Notes: generated by a model from the letters alone, not told the origin. Shown: positions 1-8,680, counted from the stretch's first letter. The stretch: 60,838 nucleotides of DNA from Methylobacterium persicinum (GCF_022179525.1 NZ_BPQX01000061.1:1-60838), one strand, 5' to 3'. Made by a program: numbers and translations.

Positions 1-132
1 CGGGATGCCGGTGCGGCTGGCGGCCTCGATGCGGATGAAGGCGCGCAGGGTGCCGTAGCCGGTCTGGGTGCGGGCATCGAGGTTGATGCGGGCGAGACCA
101 CGGTAGCCGCTGTAGTCGCCATTGCCCTGGCC
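1..132 (-). pseudogene. Inverted porin gene fragment at contig edge
   Basis: Read on the minus strand this stretch is open throughout its 44 codons and encodes typical alphaproteobacterial porin sequence: a GDYSGYRGLARINLDARTQ stretch followed by YGTLRAFIRIEAASRTG. In porins of this family that segment lies directly N-terminal of the TDKAFVQFAGLTAGR segment, which here begins on the opposite strand about 20 bp to the right. The two halves therefore face each other, so one cannot be read into the other. The likeliest cause is a misjoin or fold-back at the end of a contig, perhaps between two near-identical porin copies; a real inversion is possible but less likely. The exact junction lies around 130-137. 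Confidence 0.6.
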
Positions 133-134
133 GC

Positions 135-1382
135 GTCGAGCAGTACTTCAGCACCGATAAGGCCTTCGTGCAGTTCGCCGGCCTGACCGCCGGTCGCGCG
201 TCCTCGTTCTTCGATTTCTACGCCCACGACTTTGAGTTCATCGGCGCCACGTCGGGTTCGGACGTCTCATCCACGAACCTCCTCGCCTACACCGCGACGG
301 TCGGCAACGGCCTCTCGGCCACGATCTCGATGGAAGACCCGAGCTTCCGCCGCAGCCCGATCTACTCGCCGACCTCGGCGCAGTCCGCGGCGGTGGGCAA
401 CACCTCGACCGCCATCTTCGGCCAGTCGAACTCGCTGATCCCCGTGGTGCTCGGCGTTGATGCCAACGGCCAGCCGACCGGCTTCGGCTTCACCGACGGC
501 ATCCAGCGCAACCGCATGCCCGACTTCGTCGGCGTCCTGCGCTACGACCAGCCCTGGGGCTCGGCTCAGATCTCCGCCGCCGTCCACGAGCTGAACACCG
601 GCAACGTCATCTCCCAGGGCGGTTTCCTCGGCGTGAACAGCGCCGGCGCGGCCCTCAACGCCACCAATGCCGTCGCCCAGCGCACCAAGAGCGAATACGG
701 CTGGGCCGTGCAGGGCGGTGTGAAGGTCAATGCCCCGTTCATCACGCCCGGCGACGCCTTCTACCTCCAGGGCGCCTATGCCGAGGGCGCGCAGATGTAC
801 ACCGGCAACGGCGCCTATCCCGGCTCCTACGCCATCAGCTCTAGCTCGATCCAGGGCGCGTCGTTCAACCAGAACTTCTCCGACGCGACGGTCAACCCGC
901 TCACCAACCAGCTCCAGCTTTCCAAGAGCTTCTCGGTGGTCGGCTCGTTTCTGCACTACTGGACGCCCGAGTGGCGGTCGGCGGTGTTCGCCTCCTACGG
1001 TGAGAACACCTTCGGCTCCGGCGCCCGCGCTGCGCAGGGGGCCTATTACGGCTTCGTCCCGGCCACGGGAGCGAACGCCAACAGCACGGTGCTGTCGTCA
1101 GCCGGCGTCGGCAAGGCCGGTACGCGCTTCTACGCCCTCAACGGCAACCTGCGCGATACGTACTCGCTCTATGCCGGCGCGAACCTGATCTGGTCGCCGG
1201 TGAAGGACCTCGATATCGGCGTCGAAGGGCTGTACGCCCAGTACGGCGTGCAGAACGGCCGGGTGCTCGACACCCAGAAGTTCAACTACTCGCCGGCCTA
1301 CGTGAATGCCGGCAATGCCGTGAAGACGATCACCAGCACCGACGTCTTCCAGGCCCGCTTCCGCGTCCAGCGCGACTTCTGA
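135..1382 (+). CDS. Outer-membrane porin, 5' truncated
   Basis: This encodes the C-terminal ~415 residues of a general porin of the alphaproteobacterial Porin_2 type (Omp2/RopA-like), a trimeric beta-barrel that lets small hydrophilic solutes cross the outer membrane. Visible marks are the DKAFVQFAGLTAGR / SFFDFYAHDFEF block, alternating amphipathic strands, many Gly/Asn/Tyr loops, and a final Phe (VQRDF), the usual signal for barrel assembly. There is no signal peptide or natural start: the first usable codon, GTG at 168, lies inside a conserved strand. The missing N-terminal half is represented, inverted, at bases 1-132. A strong terminator follows at 1489-1534. The family is sure; the exact substrate is not. 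Confidence 0.88.
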   Translation, partial: VEQYFSTDKAFVQFAGLTAGRASSFFDFYAHDFEFIGATSGSDVSSTNLLAYTATVGNGLSATISMEDPSFRRSPIYSPTSAQSAAVGNTSTAIFGQSNSLIPVVLGVDANGQPTGFGFTDGIQRNRMPDFVGVLRYDQPWGSAQISAAVHELNTGNVISQGGFLGVNSAGAALNATNAVAQRTKSEYGWAVQGGVKVNAPFITPGDAFYLQGAYAEGAQMYTGNGAYPGSYAISSSSIQGASFNQNFSDATVNPLTNQLQLSKSFSVVGSFLHYWTPEWRSAVFASYGENTFGSGARAAQGAYYGFVPATGANANSTVLSSAGVGKAGTRFYALNGNLRDTYSLYAGANLIWSPVKDLDIGVEGLYAQYGVQNGRVLDTQKFNYSPAYVNAGNAVKTITSTDVFQARFRVQRDF

Positions 1383-1488
1383 TCCTGTGACATCCCCGGG
1401 CGGGACCGGCGGCCCGGGGTCGGCGGACCCCGCCCGGGAGAAGAAGCCGATAGTCGGAGCGCACCGCGTCCGCGACCGGCTTCGACAG

Positions 1489-1534
1489 AAAAGGGCACGC
1501 CGCGGGACCATCCAGTCCCGCGGCGTGCCCTTTT
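1489..1534. terminator. Bidirectional intrinsic terminator
   Basis: A perfect 16-bp GC-rich stem (1493-1508 with 1515-1530) closes a 6-nt loop. It is flanked by AAAA on the left and TTTT on the right, so it can end transcription from both directions. It lies between the plus-strand porin and the minus-strand response regulator gene and probably serves both. Confidence 0.9.
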
Positions 1535-1656
1535 CGTTTCGCATTGCCGTGCCTTGTCCCGATCTCGGGCGGCCTGGGGCTCTCGCGAAGCGCGGCACGA
1601 TTCGTGAACGAAGCCGTCTCACCCGAGCCGAGGCCACCGCGCCTTCGGACCTGACG

Positions 1657-2316
1657 TCACGCCGCAGGGAAGCCGCCATTGCTTGTGTCGAAGTCGAGAT
1701 AGGCCGTTTCGATCACGATCTGCGTCCGGCTGATCACCTCGAGCTTGCGTAGGATCTCGGAGACATGGGCCTTCACGGTCGAGTCGCCGACCTGCAATTC
1801 GTGGGCGATCTGCTTGTTAAGCTTGCCCTGGCGGATCATCATCAGGACGCGCATCTGCTGTGGCGTTAGGCGCGACACCCGCTCGGCCAAAGGGGACTTG
1901 CGGCTCGAGACCGGCTCGGGCGCCCCGGCGAGGTCGGGTGGCGTGAACAGGGCACCGTTCATCACCTCTGCGATCGCCCGTGTAAGGGTCGCCTTGTCGA
2001 CGGCCTTCGGCACGAAGCCGGACGCCCCCCGCTGCAGGGCCTCGCGCATGATCCGCGGATCCTCCAGCCCCGAGACGATCAGCACCGGCACCCGCGGGAA
2101 GCGGGTGCGGATGGTTACGAGGCCGTCGAAACCGGACACTCCCTGCATTGACAGGTCCAAGAGGGTGAGGTCGATGCCCGGCTCCCGGCCCAGCGTCTCG
2201 CAGGCGGCGCGGATGCCGTCCGCCTCATGCAACACGGCATCGGGGAAGGCGAGGGTGATGGCGCTCGCCAGGGCCTCCCGGAAGAGAGGATGATCGTCCA
2301 CGATCAGCAATTGCAT
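1657..2316 (-). CDS. NarL/LuxR-family response regulator (AgmR/ErbR/MxaB-like)
   Basis: A 219-residue response regulator. The receiver domain (about 1-120) has the acidic pair in LLIVDDHP, the phosphorylatable Asp54 (TLLDLSM), the switch Ser in LIVSG and the conserved Lys104 (FVPKA). A LuxR-type helix-turn-helix follows at about 148-205 (LTPQQMRVLMMI ... STVKAHVSEILRKL). Regulators of this shape (AgmR/ErbR in Pseudomonas, MxaB in methylotrophs) activate quinoprotein alcohol dehydrogenase genes. It lies downstream of exaF on the same strand, about 240 bp away, which supports that role by inference. The ATG at 2316 begins the receiver fold exactly; longer starts would add non-homologous sequence. 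Its cognate kinase may be the FIST-linked hybrid kinase at 9925-11298. Confidence 0.88.
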   Translation of the reverse strand: MQLLIVDDHPLFREALASAITLAFPDAVLHEADGIRAACETLGREPGIDLTLLDLSMQGVSGFDGLVTIRTRFPRVPVLIVSGLEDPRIMREALQRGASGFVPKAVDKATLTRAIAEVMNGALFTPPDLAGAPEPVSSRKSPLAERVSRLTPQQMRVLMMIRQGKLNKQIAHELQVGDSTVKAHVSEILRKLEVISRTQIVIETAYLDFDTSNGGFPAA

Positions 2317-2519
2317 TCCGGCCACCCCCGTCTGCGGCCCGCTGCCCTCGCGGGCGAGGATCATAGCGCCGGCTGCGGAGCGGACAGGAGCTTTGGCTGT
2401 AGCGCGTTCCGGCGAGGGCGTCGTCATCGGTCTCGTCGCGATCATGCCGGGTGCGGGAAGGGCGCCCTCAGAACAACTGGTCCCCGGACGGCTCCGTAGG
2501 CCGGCCGGGGCGCGAGTCG

Positions 2520-2544
2520 GGCGGGACCGGGGAGCGGTCCCGCC
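2520..2544 (-). terminator. Hairpin downstream of exaF
   Basis: A 9-bp GC stem (2520-2528 with 2536-2544) with a 7-nt loop lies just after the exaF stop codon in the minus direction. It has no U-tract, so it may be a weak or factor-assisted terminator or an mRNA-stabilising hairpin. Partial read-through into the response regulator gene is possible. Confidence 0.4.
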
Positions 2545-2555
2545 GCAGCGTCGTC

Positions 2556-4361
2556 TCAGCGCGATGCGACCTTCTTCGGCAGCTTGAACGCCCAGAAGCT
2601 GCCGCCCTGGTTGATGCCGGCCGTGGTCTTGGCGACTTCGCCGCCCCAGAGCGGCACGGCGCCGCCCCAGCCGGCGGTGACGCCGACCCACTGCTCGCCA
2701 TCCTGCTCCCAGGTGATCGGGGAGGACACCACGCCGGTGCCGACCTGGAACTTCCACAGTTCCTCACCGGACTTGGCGTCGAAGGCCTTCAGGAAGCCCT
2801 CCGGCGTGCCGGTGAAGACGAGGCCGCCCGCGGTGGTGAGCACGCCCGCCCAGAGCGGCGCCTTGTTCTTGTACTCCCACACGGTCTTGCCGGAGGCCGG
2901 ATCGATCGCCTTCAGCGAGCCGATATGGTCGTCGAAGATCGGCTTGATGGTGAAGCCGGCGCCGAGATAGGCCGCACCCTTCTTGTAGTTCACCGGCTCG
3001 TTCCAGATATCCATGCCCCATTCGTTGGAGGGCACGTAGAAGAGCTTGGTGTCGGGGCTGTAGCCGATCGGCATCCAATTCTTGCCGCCGAGGAAGCTCG
3101 GCACGGCGAAGACCGATTTGCCCTTCTTGTCGTCGCCGGTGGCCTGGCTCGGATCGCCGGGGCGGTTCTCGGGAATGTAAATCGGGCGGCCGTCCTTATC
3201 GATGCCGCTCGCCCAGTTGATCTTGTTCACGAACGGCGTGGCCGAGATGAACTTTCCGTTGGTCCGGTCGAGGACGTAGAAGAACCCGTTGCGGTCGGCG
3301 GTGCCGCCGGCCTTGATGGTCTTGCCGTCCTTCTGCATGTCGAAGGGCACGAACTCGTTCACGCCGTCGAAGTCCCAGCCGTCGTGCGGCGTGGTCTGGA
3401 AGCCCCAGACGATCTCGCCGTTATCCGGGTTGATCGCCAGCCGCGAGGCGGACCACTTGTTGTCGCCCGGGCGCAGCCAGGAATTCCACGGGCCCGGATT
3501 GCCGGTGCCGACATAGATGAGGTTCAACTCGGGATCGTAGGTGCCGCCGAGCCAAGTGGCGCCGCCGCCGAACTTCCACATGTCCCCGGGCCAGGACTCG
3601 TTGGTCTTGCCGGTCATGGTGGAGGGCTTGCCGTTCAGCTCGCCCATATGGCCTTCGATGACCGGGCGCTTCCACACGATCTCGCCGGTCTCCGCGTCCC
3701 GGGCCTCGATGCGGCCGACGACGCCGAATTCGCCGCCCGACACGCCGGTGATGATCTTGCCCTTCACGATCATCGGCGCGGCGGTGTAGCTGTAGCCAGA
3801 CTTGAAGTCGTCGATGTCCTTGCGCCACACGACCTTGCCGGTCTTGGTGTTGAGGGCGACGAGCTTCGCGTCGAGAGTGCCGAAGTAGATGTTGTCCTTG
3901 TAGAGGGCGGCGCCGCGGTTCACCACGTCACAGCAGGGCAGGATGCCTTCCGGCAGGCGCGCGTCGTATTCCCACTTCTTTTCGCCGGTATGGGAATCGA
4001 TCGCGTACATGCGTGAATACGAACCGGTGACGTAGATTACGCCGTCCTTCACCAGCGCCTGGCTCTCCTGGCCGCGCTGCTTCTCGCCGCCAAACGAGAA
4101 CGACCACGCCGGGACGAGGCTCTTCACGCTCTCCTTGTCGATCGCCTTCAGCGGGCTGTAGCGCTGCGCCTTCGGGCCGAGACCGTAGGTGACGACGTCG
4201 CCGGGGGTTTTAGCGTCGTTGATGATGTCCTGCTCGGTCACCCCGGCGCCCGAGGCGGCGGCGGTCTTCTCGGGCTCCTTGGCCGAGGCCGAAAGGCTGG
4301 CCGCGCCGGCGGCGAGGGCGGCAATCCCCACCGCCGCGAGAAACTGCGTCCGCATTCTCAT
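2556..4361 (-). CDS. exaF: PQQ-dependent lanthanide-type ethanol dehydrogenase (ExaF/PedH)
   Basis: A 601-residue periplasmic quinoprotein alcohol dehydrogenase that oxidises ethanol and other alcohols to aldehydes, passing electrons to a c-type cytochrome. It has a signal peptide (to about residue 27, ending SASA), tryptophan-docking propeller repeats, the vicinal Cys143-Cys144 (LPCCDVV) that contacts PQQ, Glu211, Asn288, catalytic Asp330 and, two residues on, Asp332 (GWDFDG). The extra Asp is the mark of lanthanide-using enzymes. Sequence blocks such as [17 protein letters not shown] and [11 protein letters not shown] fit ExaF/PedH-type ethanol dehydrogenases better than XoxF methanol dehydrogenases. 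A clear GGAGGA lies 6 nt before the ATG. Substrate range and metal are inferred from family motifs. Confidence 0.93.
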   Translation of the reverse strand: MRMRTQFLAAVGIAALAAGAASLSASAKEPEKTAAASGAGVTEQDIINDAKTPGDVVTYGLGPKAQRYSPLKAIDKESVKSLVPAWSFSFGGEKQRGQESQALVKDGVIYVTGSYSRMYAIDSHTGEKKWEYDARLPEGILPCCDVVNRGAALYKDNIYFGTLDAKLVALNTKTGKVVWRKDIDDFKSGYSYTAAPMIVKGKIITGVSGGEFGVVGRIEARDAETGEIVWKRPVIEGHMGELNGKPSTMTGKTNESWPGDMWKFGGGATWLGGTYDPELNLIYVGTGNPGPWNSWLRPGDNKWSASRLAINPDNGEIVWGFQTTPHDGWDFDGVNEFVPFDMQKDGKTIKAGGTADRNGFFYVLDRTNGKFISATPFVNKINWASGIDKDGRPIYIPENRPGDPSQATGDDKKGKSVFAVPSFLGGKNWMPIGYSPDTKLFYVPSNEWGMDIWNEPVNYKKGAAYLGAGFTIKPIFDDHIGSLKAIDPASGKTVWEYKNKAPLWAGVLTTAGGLVFTGTPEGFLKAFDAKSGEELWKFQVGTGVVSSPITWEQDGEQWVGVTAGWGGAVPLWGGEVAKTTAGINQGGSFWAFKLPKKVASR

Positions 4362-4679
4362 GACATCTCCTCCGGGTGTTTCACGGCCGGTGGGGTTCGA
4401 ACCCCTTGTTTGCGGCGCGGCCTCGACGCGATCCTCAGGCTAAGCGGATTCGCGGATGTCGGTTATTGGCCATAAGTATGATCTAGCAAGTAACTCTTTG
4501 ACTTCGGGTGCGGGCGAATGATCGACATTACCGCAAACACGAATTCCATGAACACGTGCGGATTGAATTCACTATACAGACGTGAAAGCGAATTCGGTCA
4601 GTCTGATAATAACGGACTTACGTCCCGTGCGACGTCCGCCAGGATCGATGCACTCGTCTTGTAACGGCGGCGCGAAGTC
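4362..4679 (-). promoter_or_regulatory. exaF upstream control region
   Basis: This 318-bp non-coding gap between the XoxJ-like gene and exaF is distinctly more AT-rich than its surroundings and is the natural place for an exaF promoter. It contains three GAATTC hexamers at 4541, 4565 and 4590, spaced 24 and 25 bp apart, which may be part of a regulator array or chance. I cannot assign -35/-10 boxes with confidence. Confidence 0.5.
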
Positions 4680-5558
4680 TCAGTAGCCCGTGGGTGGATC
4701 GTAGCTCACCCCATGATTGGCGAAGATCTGCTTCATGGTGCCGTTGTCGATCATCGCGGTCATGGCGTCGCCGATCGCGTAGCCGAGGTCGCGGGAATCG
4801 CTCTTCACCGCGCCGCAGAGTTCCCATGAGGTCTTGATCGGACCGGCCAGCTTCACCTGCGTGATGCCCACCGTCTCGCGGGGCGTTTTCGTGTCGGAAA
4901 GGGCCCCTTCGATCTCGGACCGGGTGCCGGCCAGGATGGGGGCGTCCCCCGCAAGGAACGCCTTCGCAGCCTCGTCGAAGCTCTTGAAGTGCTTGAGGTT
5001 GGTGCGCAGGCTGCCGCCGTTGGCGGTGAGGAGCATCGCGTCCGAGGCGCTGTTGCCCTCCACGTCGATGGGCGTCTGCCCGATATCGCCGAGGGTCTCG
5101 AAATCCTCCGTCGTCCCCCGGCGCCACGCCAAAGCGAGCCGCTGCTGGAGGTAGGGCCGCGTGGTGAAGATCTGCTCGTTGCGCTGGGCGAACATCCGAT
5201 CGGAGGGCACGTGAAGCATCACGTCCGAGAGGGCGGAGTTGGCGAGGTCGCCCCGCCACAGGGCGAGGCGCAGATCCCCGTCCGAGTTCTCCCCGGCATC
5301 GATGAGCCGCAGGTCGAGCTTCACCTTCAGCGTGTCGGCCAGGGCCTGCGCGATGTCCACCTCGATCCCGGCCGGCTTGCCGTCTCTCAGGGCGGAGAAC
5401 GGCGCGTTGTCCTCATAGAGCGCGACCCGCAGGGTGCCGTCCTCCCGCACGGCGTCGAGGGAACGGGCGACAGCCGGGGCGGTCGCCGGCGGGAGTGCGG
5501 CGGCCAACAGCACGGCGGTTGCCGCTAGCAGGGCACGCCGGGGGAAGGGGCGGGTCAT
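4680..5558 (-). CDS. XoxJ/MoxJ-like quinoprotein-associated periplasmic binding protein
   Basis: A 292-residue secreted protein of the solute-binding-protein fold, of the type found next to quinoprotein dehydrogenases (TIGR03871-like; MxaJ/XoxJ relatives). An N-terminal signal peptide (RRALLAATAVLLAAALPPA) precedes a lobe beginning DGTLRVALYEDNAPFS, which matches the family start. It ends with the typical VSYDPPTGY tail. Such proteins have been proposed to bind and help activate the dehydrogenase apoenzyme rather than to import a solute; that is family knowledge, not visible here. It follows the cytochrome gene by 10 bp, so the two are co-transcribed, with exaF next on the same strand. Confidence 0.85.
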   Translation of the reverse strand: MTRPFPRRALLAATAVLLAAALPPATAPAVARSLDAVREDGTLRVALYEDNAPFSALRDGKPAGIEVDIAQALADTLKVKLDLRLIDAGENSDGDLRLALWRGDLANSALSDVMLHVPSDRMFAQRNEQIFTTRPYLQQRLALAWRRGTTEDFETLGDIGQTPIDVEGNSASDAMLLTANGGSLRTNLKHFKSFDEAAKAFLAGDAPILAGTRSEIEGALSDTKTPRETVGITQVKLAGPIKTSWELCGAVKSDSRDLGYAIGDAMTAMIDNGTMKQIFANHGVSYDPPTGY

Positions 5559-5568
5559 CGCGGCGCGC

Positions 5569-5994
5569 TCAATTGTCGACGTGCTGGGATTCGATGTAGC
5601 TGCGGATCGCCCACAGCCCTTCCTGCGAGATGACCCCCGCGAAAACCGGCATCTTGGTCATGCCGTCGATGATCGCGCCGTGGGTCACGCGCTCCTTGAA
5701 CCACTCGTCGCCCTCCTTCCCCTTCTCGAGGTAACGGAGGTCGGGGGCGATGCCGCCGGAGATCACTTGAAGGCCGTGGCAGCGGGCACAGTTCTGGTTG
5801 TAGGCCGAAGAGCCGATCTTCACCGCAGTGGCGTTGTCCCGGTAGGGGTTCTCGTCGCGCCACGTGTCGCCGAGGGGCGGCAGGCCGTCGGTGTTGACCG
5901 GCTGGGGCTGCACATCTCCATGACCGAAGACGGCGCCGCTCGATACCGCGAGCGCAGCAAGAACGCTACCTGCGAGCGCAAGCCTTCTGGACAT
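5569..5994 (-). CDS. PedF/XoxG-type cytochrome c, electron acceptor of the dehydrogenase
   Basis: A 141-residue periplasmic monohaem cytochrome c. A signal peptide (MSRRLALAGSVLAALAVSSG) is followed by the HGDVQPQPVNTDGLPPLGD block typical of cytochrome c-550 PedF. The haem-binding CARCH motif lies in SAYNQNCARCHGLQ, and a distal Met in TKMPVFAG is the likely sixth ligand. It should take electrons from the ExaF-type enzyme. The ATG at 5994 has AGGGAGGG upstream; a longer open frame lacks a signal peptide at its start. It is the first gene of the minus-strand unit cytochrome - XoxJ-like - exaF, whereas many xox loci have the dehydrogenase first. Confidence 0.87.
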   Translation of the reverse strand: MSRRLALAGSVLAALAVSSGAVFGHGDVQPQPVNTDGLPPLGDTWRDENPYRDNATAVKIGSSAYNQNCARCHGLQVISGGIAPDLRYLEKGKEGDEWFKERVTHGAIIDGMTKMPVFAGVISQEGLWAIRSYIESQHVDN

Positions 5995-6212
5995 ACCGAA
6001 ACCCTCCCTCGCCGCCCCCGGCCGGCATGTATCGGCCGGTCTGGCAGCTATTGGTTTGGAGGCTAGCAAGCCGGAGGGAGTGAACCCATTGTGCTTTGGT
6101 ACGACGCGCCGACACTGAAGGCGGACCGCACCTTGGTCTTATTTCCTGGCGGGAATGTCCGCCTTATGCCGGGTTCAAGAACGAACGATTGGGTGGAAAC
6201 GAGACCGGCCGG
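5995..6212. promoter_or_regulatory. Divergent promoter region of the alcohol-oxidation island
   Basis: This 218-bp spacer separates the minus-strand cytochrome/XoxJ/exaF unit from the plus-strand binding-protein/propeller unit and must hold both promoters. It contains a 9-bp inverted repeat (6118-6126 with 6157-6165, AAGGCGGAC/GTCCGCCTT) that could be an operator or a leader hairpin. No open frame with a credible start was seen in it. Confidence 0.5.
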
Positions 6213-7457
6213 ATGCGGGTGGCGACCGAGCGAGGGGCCCGGAGGCAACATGGCGTGCGCAGGGGCGTGGTCGCCCTTGCGGGCGGACTTGTTGCCTGCC
6301 TCCTCCCCTTCTTCGCGGCCTCCGCCATGCCGGCGCTGACGGCCGATCCGGTCGCGGTGGCCTATCTCGAGCGACGGATCGAGCGGCCGAACCCCCTGAA
6401 CAACGAGGATCCCTTTCCGGCGGACGAAGGCCTTAAGGGCGCTGAACTCGGCCTGCGGGATTCGAACTCCACCGGGCGTTTCGTGGGGCTGTCCTTCGGC
6501 CTGACGAGCACGGTGGTCGAGCCGGGAGCGGATATCCGCGCGGCCTTCGCCGGCCTGCTCGCCGGAGCCGGCCATCCCCGCTTCGTGGTGATCAACGCCC
6601 CCGCCGCCGACCTGCTCACCCTGGCCGACGCACCCGAGGCGAAGGACGTGATCCTTCTCAACATCGGCGCCACCGACACGTCCCTGCGCGATGTCGATTG
6701 CCGCGGGCGGGTGCTGCACGTCATCCCGTCGCGGGCGATGTTGACGGACGCCCTCGTCCAGCTCCTCGTGTTCAAGCGGTGGACGCGAATCCTCCTCGTC
6801 GCGGGGCCGGATTCGGGGGACGGGCTCTACGCGGAATCCCTGCGCCGGAGCGCCCGGAAGTTCGGGGCGCGGATCGTCGCCGAGACGAAGTTCGACGCCC
6901 GCGGCGCGGACCTTCGGGACAGCGCCCTCAGGGAATTCGCCCTGGCGACCCGGGGGCCGGACCACGACGTCGTGGCGGTGGCGGACGAGGCCGGCGAGTT
7001 CGGCACCAATCTCGTCTACAACACGGAAGCGCCCCGGCCGGTCGTCGGCACGCAGGGGCTGAGCCCCGCCGCCTGGGGGCGGCCCGTGGAGGCCTGGGCT
7101 GCCGCGCAGCTCCAACAGCGGTTCCGCAAGCTCGCGGGCCGGGCCATGGACCCTGTCGACTGGGCCGGCTGGATGGCCGTCCATGCCGTGGGCGAGGCGG
7201 CGGTCAAGCTCAAGTCGGCCGATCCGGCGGCCATCGCCAAGCTGATGCTCGATCCTGCCTTCGAGGTCGGCGGCTTCAAGGGGCGGGCCTTGAGCTTCCG
7301 CCCCTGGAACGGCCAGCTGCGCCAGCCCCTCTATCTGCTCTGGCCGGGCGCGGTGGTCGGCATGGCGCCGGTGGAAGGCTTCCTGCACCGGTCCACCGAA
7401 CTCGACACGCTGGGCCTCGACCGGCCCGAAAGCGCCTGCAAGGCCTTCGGAGGATGA
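6213..7457 (+). CDS. PQQ-alcohol-dehydrogenase-system ABC substrate-binding-like protein (PedA-like)
   Basis: A 414-residue exported protein resembling the branched-chain-amino-acid type binding proteins found in PQQ-dependent alcohol dehydrogenase loci (TIGR03863-like). It has a twin-basic N-terminus, a hydrophobic signal core (VVALAGGLVACLLPFFAASA) and a mature start at about residue 38. The stretch AYLERRIERPNPLNN is characteristic. The true ligand is unknown; partner ABC components in related loci suggest export or import of a catabolite. The ATG at 6213 puts a proper signal peptide first; an upstream TTG at 6096 would add an unrelated leader. It overlaps nothing and is followed 187 bp later by the beta-propeller gene. 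Confidence 0.8.
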   Translation: MRVATERGARRQHGVRRGVVALAGGLVACLLPFFAASAMPALTADPVAVAYLERRIERPNPLNNEDPFPADEGLKGAELGLRDSNSTGRFVGLSFGLTSTVVEPGADIRAAFAGLLAGAGHPRFVVINAPAADLLTLADAPEAKDVILLNIGATDTSLRDVDCRGRVLHVIPSRAMLTDALVQLLVFKRWTRILLVAGPDSGDGLYAESLRRSARKFGARIVAETKFDARGADLRDSALREFALATRGPDHDVVAVADEAGEFGTNLVYNTEAPRPVVGTQGLSPAAWGRPVEAWAAAQLQQRFRKLAGRAMDPVDWAGWMAVHAVGEAAVKLKSADPAAIAKLMLDPAFEVGGFKGRALSFRPWNGQLRQPLYLLWPGAVVGMAPVEGFLHRSTELDTLGLDRPESACKAFGG

Positions 7458-7554
7458 CATGATCCGACCTCCGCCGCATCGCCGTGGCCGCGGGCGCGGG
7501 CGCGAAGAGGCGGCCTTTTCAGGCGAGGCGCTTCCGGGTGCGGGCCGCCTTCCC

Positions 7555-7644
7555 CGTTATTGCGAACGCAGTGAAGCAATCCAGGGTGGCGGGCCGCTTT
7601 CGGATGTGGCGCTGCTGGATTGCTTCGCTCCGCTCGCCTTGACG
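7555..7644 (+). repeat. Dispersed ~90-bp inverted-arm repeat, copy A
   Basis: Left arm 7555-7584 and right arm 7615-7644 are degenerate inverted copies of a 30-mer built on CATTGCGAGCGAAGCGAAG, with a 30-bp centre similar to that of the copies at 58037-58126 and, inverted, 52762-52852. It sits between the PedA-like gene and the first coding bases of the propeller gene, and any start codon upstream of it would make it protein-coding. Confidence 0.8.
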
Positions 7645-8637
7645 GTGAAGCGGCTTATGGCGGGTGGGGCCGCCATGGCCTTGCTGCTCGGAGCCCTCCC
7701 CGCCACGGCCGCCGAGATCTATGTGACCAACGAGCGCGACAACACGATCTCGGTGATCGACTCGGCCACCTACGCGGTGACTCGGACCTTCCCGGTGGGA
7801 AGGCGCCCGCGGGGCGTGGTGTTCTCGAAGGACGGGAAGCGCCTGTTCGTCTGCGCAAGCGATTCCGACTCGGTGCAGGTCATCGACCCGGATAGCGGCA
7901 AGCTTCTGGCCGACCTGCCCTCCGGCGAGGACCCGGAGCAGTTCGCCCTCTCCCCGGACGGCCGGACCCTGTTCATCGCCAACGAGAACAATGCCACCAC
8001 CACGGTGGTGGATGTCGATACGAAGAGCGTGAAGGCGCAGATCGACGTCGGGATCGAGCCCGAAGGCATGGCGGTCAGCCCGGACGGCAGGACAGCCGTG
8101 ACCACCTCCGAGACGACGAACATGGTCCACTGGATCGATGTCGCCACCCTCGCCGCCGTGGATGCGACCCCGGTTGACCAGCGCCCCCGTCACGCGGAAT
8201 TCGCGAGGGACGGCAAGACCCTGTGGGTCTCGTCCGAGATCGGCGGCAGCGTCGCGGTGATCGATGTGGCGACCCGCAAGGTGGTTCGGACGATCCGCTT
8301 CGAGATCAAGGGCGTGGCCTCGGACCGGATCCAGCCGGTCGGCATCAGCCTCACCGACGACGGGCGCCTCGCCTTCGTGGCGCTGGGCCCCTCCGACCGG
8401 GTCGCGGTGGTGGATGCGAAGACCTTTCAGGTAAGCGCGTACATCCTCGTCGGCCGCCGGGTCTGGCACACGGCCCTCACCCCGGAGCAGGACCGGCTCG
8501 TCACCACCAACGGCGTTTCGGGGGACGTGACGGTGATCGACGTCCCGGCGCTGCGGGCGATCAAGACGGTGAAGGTCGGTCGCTTCCCCTGGGGCGCGGC
8601 GATCCGGCCCGCGCCGGGCGGGGCGGCGGGGAAGTAA
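7645..8637 (+). CDS. PQQ-dependent catabolism-associated YVTN beta-propeller protein
   Basis: A 330-residue periplasmic protein built of YVTN-type beta-propeller blades: repeated units such as EIYVTNERDNTISVIDSATY, VIDPDSGKLLADLPSG and FIANENNATTTVVDV. It matches the propeller proteins that accompany PQQ alcohol dehydrogenases (TIGR03866-like); their exact job is unknown. Starting at GTG 7645 gives a clean signal peptide (KRLMAGGAAMALLLGALPATAA). The frame is also open back to an ATG at 7459, but that leader is mostly the translated repeat 7555-7644 and has no homology that I recognise. ATG 7657 is a further option. There is no clear ribosome-binding site before 7645, so the start is uncertain. 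Confidence 0.82.
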   Translation: MKRLMAGGAAMALLLGALPATAAEIYVTNERDNTISVIDSATYAVTRTFPVGRRPRGVVFSKDGKRLFVCASDSDSVQVIDPDSGKLLADLPSGEDPEQFALSPDGRTLFIANENNATTTVVDVDTKSVKAQIDVGIEPEGMAVSPDGRTAVTTSETTNMVHWIDVATLAAVDATPVDQRPRHAEFARDGKTLWVSSEIGGSVAVIDVATRKVVRTIRFEIKGVASDRIQPVGISLTDDGRLAFVALGPSDRVAVVDAKTFQVSAYILVGRRVWHTALTPEQDRLVTTNGVSGDVTVIDVPALRAIKTVKVGRFPWGAAIRPAPGGAAGK

Positions 8638-8680
8638 TGAAGGCGCGGTGAAGCCCGCATTCCTCCCCGGCTGGGCCTGT

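Noticed and set aside
2556-4361. Calling the quinoprotein a XoxF methanol dehydrogenase
   Set aside because: It has the lanthanide Asp and an XoxJ-like neighbour, but its sequence blocks follow the ethanol dehydrogenase type (ExaF/PedH), and the cytochrome is PedF-like.
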